From Bacteroidales bacterium (GTDB lineage Bacteria > Bacteroidota > Bacteroidia > Bacteroidales > Muribaculaceae), in NCBI GenBank assembly GCA_020860515.1, contig JAJBUG010000042.1:10487-62957 (forward strand): 52,471 nucleotides of DNA, written 5' to 3'. Made by a program: the position numbers and the translations under genes. Below the pieces are notes generated by a model, which did no database searches, was not told the DNA's origin, and saw nothing but the letters and a program-made list of their open reading frames with translations. Within the stretch, counting starts at the first letter, position 1; each line of letters opens with the position of its first letter. This document shows positions 15,874-24,719 of the stretch, in pieces.

Positions 15874-17382
15874 ATGAAGACAATATTTAAGCTATTGATT
15901 GGGGGAGCTCTGATTTTTGGCTCTTTGCCGGCTTCTCGGGCCGAGAAATTAGTAATATTGCATACTAACGACACTCACTCGCAGATAGATCCATTCGTAG
16001 ATGATGATCTCGGCGGCGTGGTGCGCCGCAAAGTGGTCATCGACAGCGTGAAGGCTGTAAATCCAAACACTCTGCTTATCGACCTTGGCGATGTGGTGCA
16101 GGGCTCGCTTTTTTTCAACATCTATAAGGGTGAACTTGAAGAAAAACTGATGAATGCCCTGGGCTATGACCTCAGAATCCTTGGCAACCACGAATTTGAC
16201 AATGGCTTGAAAGCCCTGGCTGACAACCTGAAAGTGGCTGAAGCGGAGTTGATTACCAGCAATTACAATATGCGTGGCACACCAGCCGAAGGCTTGTTCA
16301 AGCCTTATGCCATCCGTGAAGTTGATGGCAAGCGCATTGGATTCATGGGCATTAACCTGCAGCCCGAAGGGATGATTGCACCCTATACATGCCAAGGAAT
16401 GGGTTATCACGACCAGGATCAAGCAGCAAAAGGCATGGCTTGGTACCTAAAGAATGTAGAAAACTGCGACTATGTGATTGCCCTCACCCATATCGGATAC
16501 GAGGATGATGTGAAAATCGCACAGGCCTCAACCGTCCTCGATTTGGTGATTGGCGGCCATAGTCACACTCTGGTGAACCCTGCCGATTCCAATTCCGAGC
16601 CCTGGCTTATAGAAAATGCGAATGGCCGACTGATACCTGTGACTCAGACGGCCAAAGGCGCGCGCTATGTGGGCCAAATCACCATTGACCTCGACAGTCT
16701 GGAAAATCTGCCAAATTATGAGGTGATTCGCGTGGATAAACGCCTCGACTCACGCTCCGATGGTACGATCGAAGAGATTATTGCTCCCTACAGAGCAAGC
16801 GTTGACAGCATCAACCACAATATCCTTACCTATGCCCCCCACGACATCGCTCAGGACAGCCCCGAGCTGCTCAACTTTATGGCTGATGTGGCTATGATTC
16901 GCGGCAAGCAAATGGCCGAAAATGTGGATTTGGCTATTATTAATAAGGGTGGCATTCGCCGAGGTTTGCTCAAGGGGGATGTATCGGAGGGTGATTTGAT
17001 TACTTTGATGCCTTTTTTCAATCGCTATGAAGTGATTGAAGTGCCAGGCGACAGCCTGATAGCAAACTTCGATATAATGGCTCGGCAGGGCGGACAGGGC
17101 GTGAGCAGCAATGTGGAGGCAGTCTATGATAAGACTGCAGGCAAATGCCTATCCGTGAAGATTAATGGAAAGTCAATTGACCCTGCCAAGACTTACCGAT
17201 TGGTAACAATTGATTACCTGGCCAACGGTGGAGATTACATGCATCCACTTGTAGGCACCCCGGTGATTGCTCGCAGCGAAACCATCGTATATGAAGACCT
17301 TATCGACTATTTCCGCACAGGCGCCGGCAAGGGCAAACCAATCAAAGCGAGCGAAAAGCCAAGAATGAAATCAAAGAACTAA
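15874..17382 (+). CDS. Periplasmic 5'-nucleotidase / UshA-type metallophosphatase
   Basis: This 502-residue protein has a signal peptide (MKTIFKLLIGGALIFGSLPASRA). The calcineurin-like metallophosphatase domain carries the metal-binding motifs ILHTNDTHSQ (D33, H35), DLGDVVQ (D73), GNHEFD (104-109) and GGHSHT. The C-terminal 5'-nucleotidase domain includes INKGGIRRGLLKG and VTIDYLANGGDYM. It hydrolyses nucleotides or related phosphoesters in the periplasm for nucleoside and phosphate salvage. Length and domain order are normal for the family. The gene ends 21 bp before the next gene, so the two may share a transcript. The exact substrate cannot be inferred. Confidence 0.9.
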   Translation: MKTIFKLLIGGALIFGSLPASRAEKLVILHTNDTHSQIDPFVDDDLGGVVRRKVVIDSVKAVNPNTLLIDLGDVVQGSLFFNIYKGELEEKLMNALGYDLRILGNHEFDNGLKALADNLKVAEAELITSNYNMRGTPAEGLFKPYAIREVDGKRIGFMGINLQPEGMIAPYTCQGMGYHDQDQAAKGMAWYLKNVENCDYVIALTHIGYEDDVKIAQASTVLDLVIGGHSHTLVNPADSNSEPWLIENANGRLIPVTQTAKGARYVGQITIDLDSLENLPNYEVIRVDKRLDSRSDGTIEEIIAPYRASVDSINHNILTYAPHDIAQDSPELLNFMADVAMIRGKQMAENVDLAIINKGGIRRGLLKGDVSEGDLITLMPFFNRYEVIEVPGDSLIANFDIMARQGGQGVSSNVEAVYDKTAGKCLSVKINGKSIDPAKTYRLVTIDYLANGGDYMHPLVGTPVIARSETIVYEDLIDYFRTGAGKGKPIKASEKPRMKSKN

Positions 17383-17403
17383 CATCCAAACCAATCAGGG
17401 GAA

Positions 17404-20358
17404 ATGAACATTATGATCTTATCCTTAGTGATAGCCCTCTTGGCCGCAATGGGGCAGCCCAGGCCAAGCCAATTGTCTAATGCCGTGAGCGAACCCGAGT
17501 GCCAAGCTTGGGTGGATTCTGTGTTTAACACTTTGAACGAACGTGAGCGCGTGGCTCAGCTGTTTGTACCCACTGTGGCTCCCAATCAAGGCGAGGCCAG
17601 CAAGCGCAGATTGCAGAATCTGGTAGAGAAAAACAAAGTAGGAGGCTTGCTTTTTTCTGAAGGCAATATCCAAGCCTATGCTGAAATGACTAATTATGCC
17701 CAAGAGCTGGCCGATGTGCCATTGCTTATGACTCTCGATGGCGAGTGGGGACTCTCAATGCGCATACCTGAGGCTCCGCGCTTCCCTCATAATATGGGCT
17801 TGGGCGCAATCCAGGACCAGGATTTGCTTTATGAATATGGCCGTGAGGTGGCGCGTGAGTGTCGAGCAATGGGCATTCAGGTGAATTTCGCTCCTGTGCT
17901 TGATGTTAATTCCAATCCAGCCAACCCCGTGATTGGTTATCGCAGCTTTGGCGAAGACCCCAAGCGGGTGTCGAAGTTGGGCGTGGCTTATTCGCTGGGC
18001 TTAGAGGCTGGGGGAGTGATGGCCGTGGCCAAGCATTTCCCTGGCCATGGCGACACCAGCACCGACTCACATAAGACCCTCCCGATTGTTGACCACGACC
18101 GGGCCATCCTCGACAAGGTGGACTTGAGGCCATTCAAGGATTTCACCAAAGCTCAATGCAGCGGCATAATGGTAGGCCATATATCCCTGCCAGCCTTGGA
18201 TGCCAGTGGCAAACCGGCTTCGATGTCAAATGCAATTACCACGGGCGTTCTGAAAAATGAACTTGGCTTCAATGGCATCATCTTCACTGACGGCTTAGGA
18301 ATGCAAGGCGCACAAGTGGGTGAGAACAATTGCGTGGCAGCCCTTAAAGCTGGTGCTGACGCTTTGCTCGGTTCACATAAGCCTGAGTCAGACATCGATG
18401 TGGTGCTGGCTGCTGTAAAATCGGGAGAGATTCAAGAAGAAGCCATAGCCGAGCGGTGCAAAAAGATGCTCGCTTACAAATATGCCTTGGGCCTTAACCG
18501 ACTTAAGCCAATTGATCTGGGAAATGTAAATACTGTGGTAAATGCGCCTGAGTCGCGCGATGTGCTCCAGCGATTGGCCGATGCATCAGTCACAGCCGTG
18601 CATAACAACGGCGCTATTCTTCCGCTTGGCGACCTTGGCCATAATAAGATAGCACTGGTCAACATTGGCGCAGCCGACGGAAGCGAGTTTGAGAAAATGG
18701 CAAAGCGTTATGCCCACGTTGACGTGTACAATGCCTCTGCTCTTACCTCACACCAATTGACCAGTCTACGCGATTATACCACAGTGATTGCTGCCGTTTA
18801 CAACGATAGCCTGTCCTCGCGCAATGCACTGGGCAAGCTTAAGAATCTTGATGGGCTGGTGCCTGTATTTATGGTGAATCCCTACAAAATGGCCAAATTC
18901 CGCGCATCGCTCGGCCAAGAAAAGGCGTTGCTTATCGCTTATGACAATACGCCTGAGACTCAACGCGCGGCTGCCAAGGGCCTTTTCGGAGGCATCCGTG
19001 TGGATGGCAAGCTCCCAGTAAATCTCAATGGCGTGGCGCAGCTGGGCGCAGGCGTGAAGTTGCCCAAGACTCGACTTGGCTATGCCACATTGGCATCGGC
19101 AGGCTTCAATTGGAATTTGGAAGCCAAGGTAGACTCGGTAGTGACTGAGGCCTTGATGGCTGAGGCCTTTCCCGGTTGCCAAGTGCTGGTGGCTCGGCAT
19201 GGCGACATCGTGCTCAGCAAAAATTACGGTCGCACTACCAAGGGAGGTGAAAAAGTGACCGAGCATACACTCTACGACTTGGCCTCAGTGTCAAAGACTA
19301 TTGGCACGCTTCCGGGAGTAATGAAATGTTATGACTTGGGACTTATTGACCTCGACAGGCCAGTGTCGGAAATTATCCCTGAAATGCGAGTCGAAGGCAA
19401 GGCGGATATCACCCCTAAGATGCTGCTTTTTCATGAAACCGGCATCCTGCCATCGCTTAATCTGTACAATATAATGATTGATACGCTCAGCTACAAGGGC
19501 AAGCTTACATCAAGCAAACGCGACAAACTCCATCCGATTAAAATCTACAATAATCTTTATGGGCAGCGTGGAGTAAGGATGCGCACAGATATCACCTCCT
19601 CATCGCCCTCTGACCGCTTTCCTTGGAAAATTGGCGATGGGCTGTACGTGGGCAAAGAGACCTACGATACTATCATGGGTCGAATCTACAATTCCAAGGT
19701 GAAGGATAGCCGCAAATATCTCTATTCTTGTCTCAATTTCAGCATTTTGGCAGATTTGCAGCAGCGCCTTACGGGCCAATGGCTTGACCGCTGGGTCACA
19801 GATAGCATCTGGGCTCCACTTGGGGCTTACCATTTGACCTACCGACCTAAGGACAACCCCGAAGTAGGAGCGATTGCATCGACCGAAAATGATGTGTATC
19901 TGCGCAAGCAGCACCTGAATGGCTATGTGCACGACGAGCTTTGCGCTTTCTCGGGTGGAGTGCAAGGAAATGCAGGCGTATTTGGCACTGCTACTGACTT
20001 GGCCAAACTTTGCCAAATGTGGCTCAATGATGGCGAATATGGTGAATCTAAGATAATAAACCCCGAGACGTCACGTTTATTCACCCAAACCAAAAGCCCT
20101 CGCTCAAGGCGCGGCTTAGGTTTCGACAAACCGGATGTCGATAATCCGGACAATTCCCCCACCTGCGAAGAGGCAGGCGCAGCCGTTTACGGGCATACTG
20201 GGTTCACGGGCACATGTTTCTGGGTTGATCCTGACCGAGATATTATCTTTGTTTTCTTATGCAACCGTGTTGACCCAAGCCGCAATAATGCCGCTTTTGC
20301 CCGCTCGAACATTCGCCCTGAACTTTTGCGCTTGGTATATAAAGCATTAGAAAATTGA
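17404..20358 (+). CDS. GH3 beta-N-acetylglucosaminidase-like and serine hydrolase fusion
   Basis: This 984-residue protein has an N-terminal hydrophobic signal and two enzymes. Residues about 35-370 are a NagZ-type GH3 domain with KHFPGHGDTS (K210-S219; H215 of the catalytic His-Asp dyad) and nucleophile D296 in IIFTDGLGM. Residues about 385-560 look like the GH3 C-terminal domain. Residues about 570-984 are a class C beta-lactamase/DD-peptidase-like domain with S628-V-S-K631 (SxxK), and GHTGFTGTCFWVDP supplies the third motif. It is probably a lipoprotein or periplasmic protein acting on peptidoglycan fragments. Such fusions are known in Bacteroidetes. The following gene starts within its stop codon. 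Confidence 0.88.
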   Translation: MNIMILSLVIALLAAMGQPRPSQLSNAVSEPECQAWVDSVFNTLNERERVAQLFVPTVAPNQGEASKRRLQNLVEKNKVGGLLFSEGNIQAYAEMTNYAQELADVPLLMTLDGEWGLSMRIPEAPRFPHNMGLGAIQDQDLLYEYGREVARECRAMGIQVNFAPVLDVNSNPANPVIGYRSFGEDPKRVSKLGVAYSLGLEAGGVMAVAKHFPGHGDTSTDSHKTLPIVDHDRAILDKVDLRPFKDFTKAQCSGIMVGHISLPALDASGKPASMSNAITTGVLKNELGFNGIIFTDGLGMQGAQVGENNCVAALKAGADALLGSHKPESDIDVVLAAVKSGEIQEEAIAERCKKMLAYKYALGLNRLKPIDLGNVNTVVNAPESRDVLQRLADASVTAVHNNGAILPLGDLGHNKIALVNIGAADGSEFEKMAKRYAHVDVYNASALTSHQLTSLRDYTTVIAAVYNDSLSSRNALGKLKNLDGLVPVFMVNPYKMAKFRASLGQEKALLIAYDNTPETQRAAAKGLFGGIRVDGKLPVNLNGVAQLGAGVKLPKTRLGYATLASAGFNWNLEAKVDSVVTEALMAEAFPGCQVLVARHGDIVLSKNYGRTTKGGEKVTEHTLYDLASVSKTIGTLPGVMKCYDLGLIDLDRPVSEIIPEMRVEGKADITPKMLLFHETGILPSLNLYNIMIDTLSYKGKLTSSKRDKLHPIKIYNNLYGQRGVRMRTDITSSSPSDRFPWKIGDGLYVGKETYDTIMGRIYNSKVKDSRKYLYSCLNFSILADLQQRLTGQWLDRWVTDSIWAPLGAYHLTYRPKDNPEVGAIASTENDVYLRKQHLNGYVHDELCAFSGGVQGNAGVFGTATDLAKLCQMWLNDGEYGESKIINPETSRLFTQTKSPRSRRGLGFDKPDVDNPDNSPTCEEAGAAVYGHTGFTGTCFWVDPDRDIIFVFLCNRVDPSRNNAAFARSNIRPELLRLVYKALEN

Positions 20359-21398
20359 AAAAATTACTTGTCATCGTAATATTTCTAATCTCTTCGGTTG
20401 CTGCTTGGTGCAGCGACTTCAATGAGCCATTGCCTGCTCCTCCTATGCCAGCTGACCAGCCGGCTGAGGCTACCGACTCTGTGTCGGCAAAACCACGATT
20501 ATTCCAAGGGCTGCCTGAGCCGAATTGGACTCGCACCCTTACATCGATTGCCATTCGATGTGGACTGCGAATTGCAGTGGTGGATGTACTCAAGGACAAT
20601 GTACATGAATGGCGCCCTAATCGACACGACCGCCACTCCTTCCCATCGCGACATTCAGTGTGGGCCTATGGCGTAGGCACTCGATTGTCATATATGCTTG
20701 GTTCTCGCAGTCCATGGTGGGTATTTGGCTCACAGACGGTGGCAAACTTTATTGGCTTTCAGCGAGTGATGGACCGGCAGCATTGGGCTGGCGATGTGCT
20801 GGCTGGAGCAGGGTTGGGAATTGGACTCGATTTGGTATCCTACGGTATCACTAATGCGATTTTTGGATACCAAAATAACTTCCCAGATTGGAAAAAGACC
20901 GACAATGACAATCGACCAACACTGAGCGTATCTACTGGCGTCATATTCCCATTGCGCTCAGGCTGGGGTGATTATAAATTGGGAACAGGTCTCTATACTA
21001 ACTACCGATTTGCCCTCCCCACAAGCGATGACTATGGCGTATGCGTAGATGCCACGCTGTCCTCGTCACCCCTTAAGGGCACTGACCATTTTGTGAGCAT
21101 CCTCAATGCCATTGGTTTGCGGGCTGGGGGATATTGGCATCATTGCATTGCGCAGTCGCCTGTGGCAATAGGCGGAGTATGTCAGGCTGGTTATCAAGGC
21201 TACCTCACTCCTAAGCATCTGAGCGTAGGCCATTCGGCTCTGGAGATTAATTGTGCTTTAAATGGTTCGCTTACGCTTACTCGCAAATTGGCTCTTGGGG
21301 TTGAGGCTGGCTATCAAGCCACAAGCCTTAAGGTGAACGGCGTGCGCCATGGATTGTCATCACTTACTGCCACTTTCTATTCAGTGGTGAGATTCTGA
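20355..21398 (+). CDS. PAP2-family phosphatase with C-terminal beta-barrel-like domain
   Basis: This 347-residue protein starts at a TTG that overlaps the upstream stop codon by four bases (TTGA). No better ATG exists, and the signal peptide MKKLLVIVIFLISSVAAWCS follows directly. The PAP2 motifs are K80...RP(87-88), PSRHS (97-101) and R137...H143...D147 (RQHWAGDVLAG). From residue about 180 to the end there are alternating beta strands ending in a terminal Phe (TFYSVVRF), typical of an outer-membrane barrel. It probably dephosphorylates lipid pyrophosphates or lipid A in the envelope. Overlap with the GH3/serine hydrolase suggests a joint role in envelope maintenance. Confidence 0.85.
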   Translation: MKKLLVIVIFLISSVAAWCSDFNEPLPAPPMPADQPAEATDSVSAKPRLFQGLPEPNWTRTLTSIAIRCGLRIAVVDVLKDNVHEWRPNRHDRHSFPSRHSVWAYGVGTRLSYMLGSRSPWWVFGSQTVANFIGFQRVMDRQHWAGDVLAGAGLGIGLDLVSYGITNAIFGYQNNFPDWKKTDNDNRPTLSVSTGVIFPLRSGWGDYKLGTGLYTNYRFALPTSDDYGVCVDATLSSSPLKGTDHFVSILNAIGLRAGGYWHHCIAQSPVAIGGVCQAGYQGYLTPKHLSVGHSALEINCALNGSLTLTRKLALGVEAGYQATSLKVNGVRHGLSSLTATFYSVVRF

Positions 21399-21437
21399 GT
21401 GAGCGATAATTTAATTGGGGGATTGGGGATTTTTTTG

Positions 21438-21446
21438 TAATTTTGC
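21438..21446 (+). promoter_or_regulatory. -7 element for the glycosyltransferase gene
   Basis: TAATTTTGC matches TAnnTTTG. The position 20 bp upstream reads ATTGG, a weak -33 box. The gene start lies 26 bp downstream. Confidence 0.5.
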
Positions 21447-21471
21447 ACACAGATTGATAAAGACAAGGAAA

Positions 21472-22659
21472 ATGTATTTTGACTTCATAATGCCGCTTGC
21501 GGCCTACATATTGTTTGGAATAGCTCTTATTTGCTTGATTTATATTCTGTTTGCGTGTTGTCGGCCTCTCTATCGCTTGCGTAGATTCAAGGCGCAGTGC
21601 GACCAACAAGAGCCTCTTGCCAGCCTCGAAAATCTGCCTATGGCCTCAGTCGTAATATTCGCTCGCAACGAATCAGAGGCTCTCTTGAAAAATCTTCCTG
21701 CCATATTGCAACAAAATTATTCCCCTGGCTTCGAAGTAATCATTGTAAACGAGGGTGCCAGCGAAGAGACCAGCATGGCTGTGGGAATGCTGAAGCGCCA
21801 ATATGGAGGCAAAATTTACCTGACATTCACTCCCGATGGAGCGCGCAATCTCAGTCGCAAGAAGTTGGGATTAACCCTTGGTGTAAAGGCAGCCAAGGGC
21901 GATGTGGTAGTAGTGTCGGATGCCAATGCCAAGGTAAATTCCGAAAATTGGCTGGCTGACTTGATGCGTCCGTTTGCCAATCCTGCCACTGAGGTAGTAA
22001 TCGGTTGCGGCACTCCTGAATTTCCCCAAAACCGCTTTATGGGGCGCCTCAAGATGAGCCAAGATGTGATGGCCGACAATGCAGCTTGGCTGCTCTCAGC
22101 GATTGGCAATAAGCCTTACCGAGGCTGTGGCTACAATCTGGCATATCGTCGCGAACTGTTCTTCAACAACAAAGGCTTCTCGCGTTCGCTCAATCTGCGC
22201 GATGGAGATGATGACATCTTTGTAAATGAAATCACCAATGGCACCAACACTGAGGTGGTGCTCACCGATGCATCGATGGTCAAGCGTGAGACTTATCCAT
22301 TCAAAAAAAGCGTGCGTGAGCAGCGCCTATCACATTTGTTCACTGGAAAGAGCCTTCCTAAGAAATGGCGTAGGATTTTTGCAACAGTTGAGTGGTGTCT
22401 GTGGATTTTGATTGGTTGCAGCATAGCGGGAGCCTTAGTGGCAACCTTATTGAATGCAGTAGGCTGGATTGCCGCCACCGTGTTGATAATTGTAGCCCTT
22501 TGGCTCACTGGATATGCTTGGCAAAAGACATTGCGAGCCATGCAGATGCCAGCTGCCCCGATTGCCACTCCCTTTGTGGCTTTGTTCCGCCCCATGCGCC
22601 AAATGAAGCTCAAGCTCCGCTCCAAGCTCTCCCACCAAGTCCACTACACCTGGCAGTAA
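21472..22659 (+). CDS. Membrane-anchored family 2 glycosyltransferase
   Basis: Start 21472 (MYFDFIMPLAAYILFG) is preferred over the longer frame from 21415, because the -7 box lies inside that extension. It gives 395 residues. One N-terminal membrane helix (about 6-30) is followed by a GT2 domain: ASVVIFARNESEALLKNLPA, VIIVNEGASEE, DVVVVSDANAKV (nucleotide-sugar/metal site) and DGDDDIFVNEI. Two C-terminal membrane helices follow (WILIGCSIAGALVATLL, AATVLIIVALWL). It transfers a sugar to a lipid-linked or polysaccharide acceptor at the inner membrane. Acceptor and donor are unknown. Confidence 0.88.
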   Translation: MYFDFIMPLAAYILFGIALICLIYILFACCRPLYRLRRFKAQCDQQEPLASLENLPMASVVIFARNESEALLKNLPAILQQNYSPGFEVIIVNEGASEETSMAVGMLKRQYGGKIYLTFTPDGARNLSRKKLGLTLGVKAAKGDVVVVSDANAKVNSENWLADLMRPFANPATEVVIGCGTPEFPQNRFMGRLKMSQDVMADNAAWLLSAIGNKPYRGCGYNLAYRRELFFNNKGFSRSLNLRDGDDDIFVNEITNGTNTEVVLTDASMVKRETYPFKKSVREQRLSHLFTGKSLPKKWRRIFATVEWCLWILIGCSIAGALVATLLNAVGWIAATVLIIVALWLTGYAWQKTLRAMQMPAAPIATPFVALFRPMRQMKLKLRSKLSHQVHYTWQ

Positions 22660-22670
22660 AATTACAAATT

Positions 22671-22724
22671 ACAAGTTACAAATTACAAATGTTATGAATT
22701 TGTCGTTTGTCATTTGCAACTTGT
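22671..22724. terminator. AT-rich dyad between convergent genes, possible bidirectional terminator
   Basis: ACAAGTT (22671-22677) pairs with AACTTGT (22718-22724), and the inner ACAAATG (22685-22691) with CATTTGC, imperfectly. It lies between the glycosyltransferase and CcsBA genes, which converge. A short TTACAAA repeat makes the stem AT-rich and weak. Confidence 0.35.
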
Positions 22725-22730
22725 CATTTA

Positions 22731-24719
22731 TTAGGCGTAGCTGTGGAGGCCGCCGAGGAAGAAGTTGACGCCGAAATAGGTCATCAGAACGCTGGCGAAG
22801 GCTATGAGAAGATATAGATGCACTGCGTCGGGCTGGCGGAACAGCTTGATGCCTATCCAATGCAGGGGTACTGCGTAGATGCACATTGTGATGAGCGCCC
22901 ATGTCTCCTTAGGATCCCAGCCCCAATAGCGGCCCCATGTGCAGTTGGCCCAAATGGCCCCTAAAAAGATTCCAGCAGCCAACAGAAACACTGCAGGATA
23001 TAGCATAATCCGAGATATTACCGCCAATCGTGCCGAGCCCTCTGCTTTGCTGCAAAGCCCCACGATTGAGTTAATGGCGATCATGCCAAATAGGGCGTAC
23101 GACACCATTATCACCATTACATGGATGCTTAGCAGAGGCGATGAAAGCACAGGCAACAGATTGCTGATTACATTGCTGCCGCCTCCGATTTCTGACACCA
23201 GCATTGCGAAAGCTGCCATCAATATGCCAGCAGGACGCAAAATCGCAAACCGATTGCCCACCAGCCATGCCAACATTAAGGAGCACCATGCTAAGAATTG
23301 CATAGTCTCTGGGCCATTGCTCAATGGCCAGTGCTCAGCTATGTAAGCTCGCAGCACAAACATCGCGGTGGTCCATACAATGCCTAAAGCCAATGCCACA
23401 ATGGTAGAAATTTTCCCCAATTTTCTCATCGAGCCCATTAGACCTCTGAGCGAAATCAAGCCCAAGGTCAACAATATTATAAATATTGCCAGAGGGTGAG
23501 ATATGCGGTTGTAAAATATCTCGGCTCGGTATTTCGCTTCCGACAGGGGATGGCCAGCTGCGGCACAGGCTGCCACTTGGTACTCTCGAATTTTGTCGAG
23601 AGCAAACACAGCCTTTTGGTTGTCGCCCATAGCCACAGCTTGTGCCACTTGGCTCATCGATTGCGATACCACAATCCATTGGTCAAGGTCCATTTTGGAT
23701 GGACGTGGGTCAACCCACGACAGCCACTCCATCCTCCCAAGCGATGAATAGTAGGGGAAGATAAGCATCGAGCGACCCGTGCATACCGAAATGATGAGCT
23801 GCACTCGCTCATTGGCACGCTGCACATGGGTGTTGGTGAGGTCGCTAAGCAATGGGTCGAGTTTGTAACCCTCGGGTCCGAAGAAGTCGGTGAGGCAGGC
23901 ATAGTCACCTTTAACCCCCAAGGCCTGCTTCACCGTGGCTCCTTTTACTTGAATCATCGGTTGGCGCTTCCAAGCGTCGTAATCAAGAATCCACCCCAGC
24001 ATTACCTGCTCGGCATTGTAATTCTTGTAATGGTCTTTGCCGTAGACTTGCGAACAAAAGTCGCTGGCCCATGTTTCCATTGGCTCTACTCGATTGTCAT
24101 TGTAGAGATATAATTTGCCAAAGCTCTCAGCCACGGTTTTGTCGATAATTGGCGGATTGGAATTTGCAGCCAAGCTGGGCATTCCAGATACAAGGAGCGT
24201 AATTAAAGCAGCTGATTTGCGCAGCAAAGGCGATGACAGCAGCGCATAGAATCCATTTCCCTTGCGCTGGAAAAAGAATGCAATCATTGATAGGAACAGG
24301 GTGAAATACCCGATGTAGGTGATGAGAATTCCCCAAGGGTCGTGGCATACTGTGAGAATGGTGCAATCTTGTGTCATGCCCGACTGGCAGAATCGATAGC
24401 CATCAACTGAGAGGGCATGGTTCATGCGCACTTCGCAATTTTGCATGGTGCCATCCTTGCGCATCACCTGCAGATAGCTGGCATAGTCGCGCGGCGAAGT
24501 GGTAGCCGGATAATAATCTATTACGCATGAATCCAGCTTGAGGGCAAATGGCAGGGTCATGACCTTATTGTCGGTATCAATCCATTGATTTTGAGTGCCA
24601 TCAATAGGTATTTGTATTGAGCCGTGTTGACCAGCCCAATGTGTGACCATAGCCCCTGCGATTATTATCACAAGGGCTATGTGTATTAAGAGGGTGAAAG
24701 GAGCCTTTTTAGATAGCAT
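22731..24719 (-). CDS. ccsA: Cytochrome c maturation protein CcsBA (ResB-CcsA fusion)
   Basis: This 662-residue multi-pass inner-membrane protein has a shortened ResB/CcsB-like N-terminus: a helix at 8-28, then a periplasmic stretch with SVDGYRFCQSG. After a large periplasmic loop, the C-terminal half is CcsA, with the haem-handling tryptophan-rich motif WGRYWGWDPKETWAL and conserved histidines in helices. It carries haem across the membrane and attaches it to CxxCH cytochromes. It overlaps by 11 bp the gene for a protein with two CxxCH sites, so that protein is an obvious client. It is the last gene of the leftward operon. Confidence 0.92.
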   Translation of the reverse strand: MLSKKAPFTLLIHIALVIIIAGAMVTHWAGQHGSIQIPIDGTQNQWIDTDNKVMTLPFALKLDSCVIDYYPATTSPRDYASYLQVMRKDGTMQNCEVRMNHALSVDGYRFCQSGMTQDCTILTVCHDPWGILITYIGYFTLFLSMIAFFFQRKGNGFYALLSSPLLRKSAALITLLVSGMPSLAANSNPPIIDKTVAESFGKLYLYNDNRVEPMETWASDFCSQVYGKDHYKNYNAEQVMLGWILDYDAWKRQPMIQVKGATVKQALGVKGDYACLTDFFGPEGYKLDPLLSDLTNTHVQRANERVQLIISVCTGRSMLIFPYYSSLGRMEWLSWVDPRPSKMDLDQWIVVSQSMSQVAQAVAMGDNQKAVFALDKIREYQVAACAAAGHPLSEAKYRAEIFYNRISHPLAIFIILLTLGLISLRGLMGSMRKLGKISTIVALALGIVWTTAMFVLRAYIAEHWPLSNGPETMQFLAWCSLMLAWLVGNRFAILRPAGILMAAFAMLVSEIGGGSNVISNLLPVLSSPLLSIHVMVIMVSYALFGMIAINSIVGLCSKAEGSARLAVISRIMLYPAVFLLAAGIFLGAIWANCTWGRYWGWDPKETWALITMCIYAVPLHWIGIKLFRQPDAVHLYLLIAFASVLMTYFGVNFFLGGLHSYA

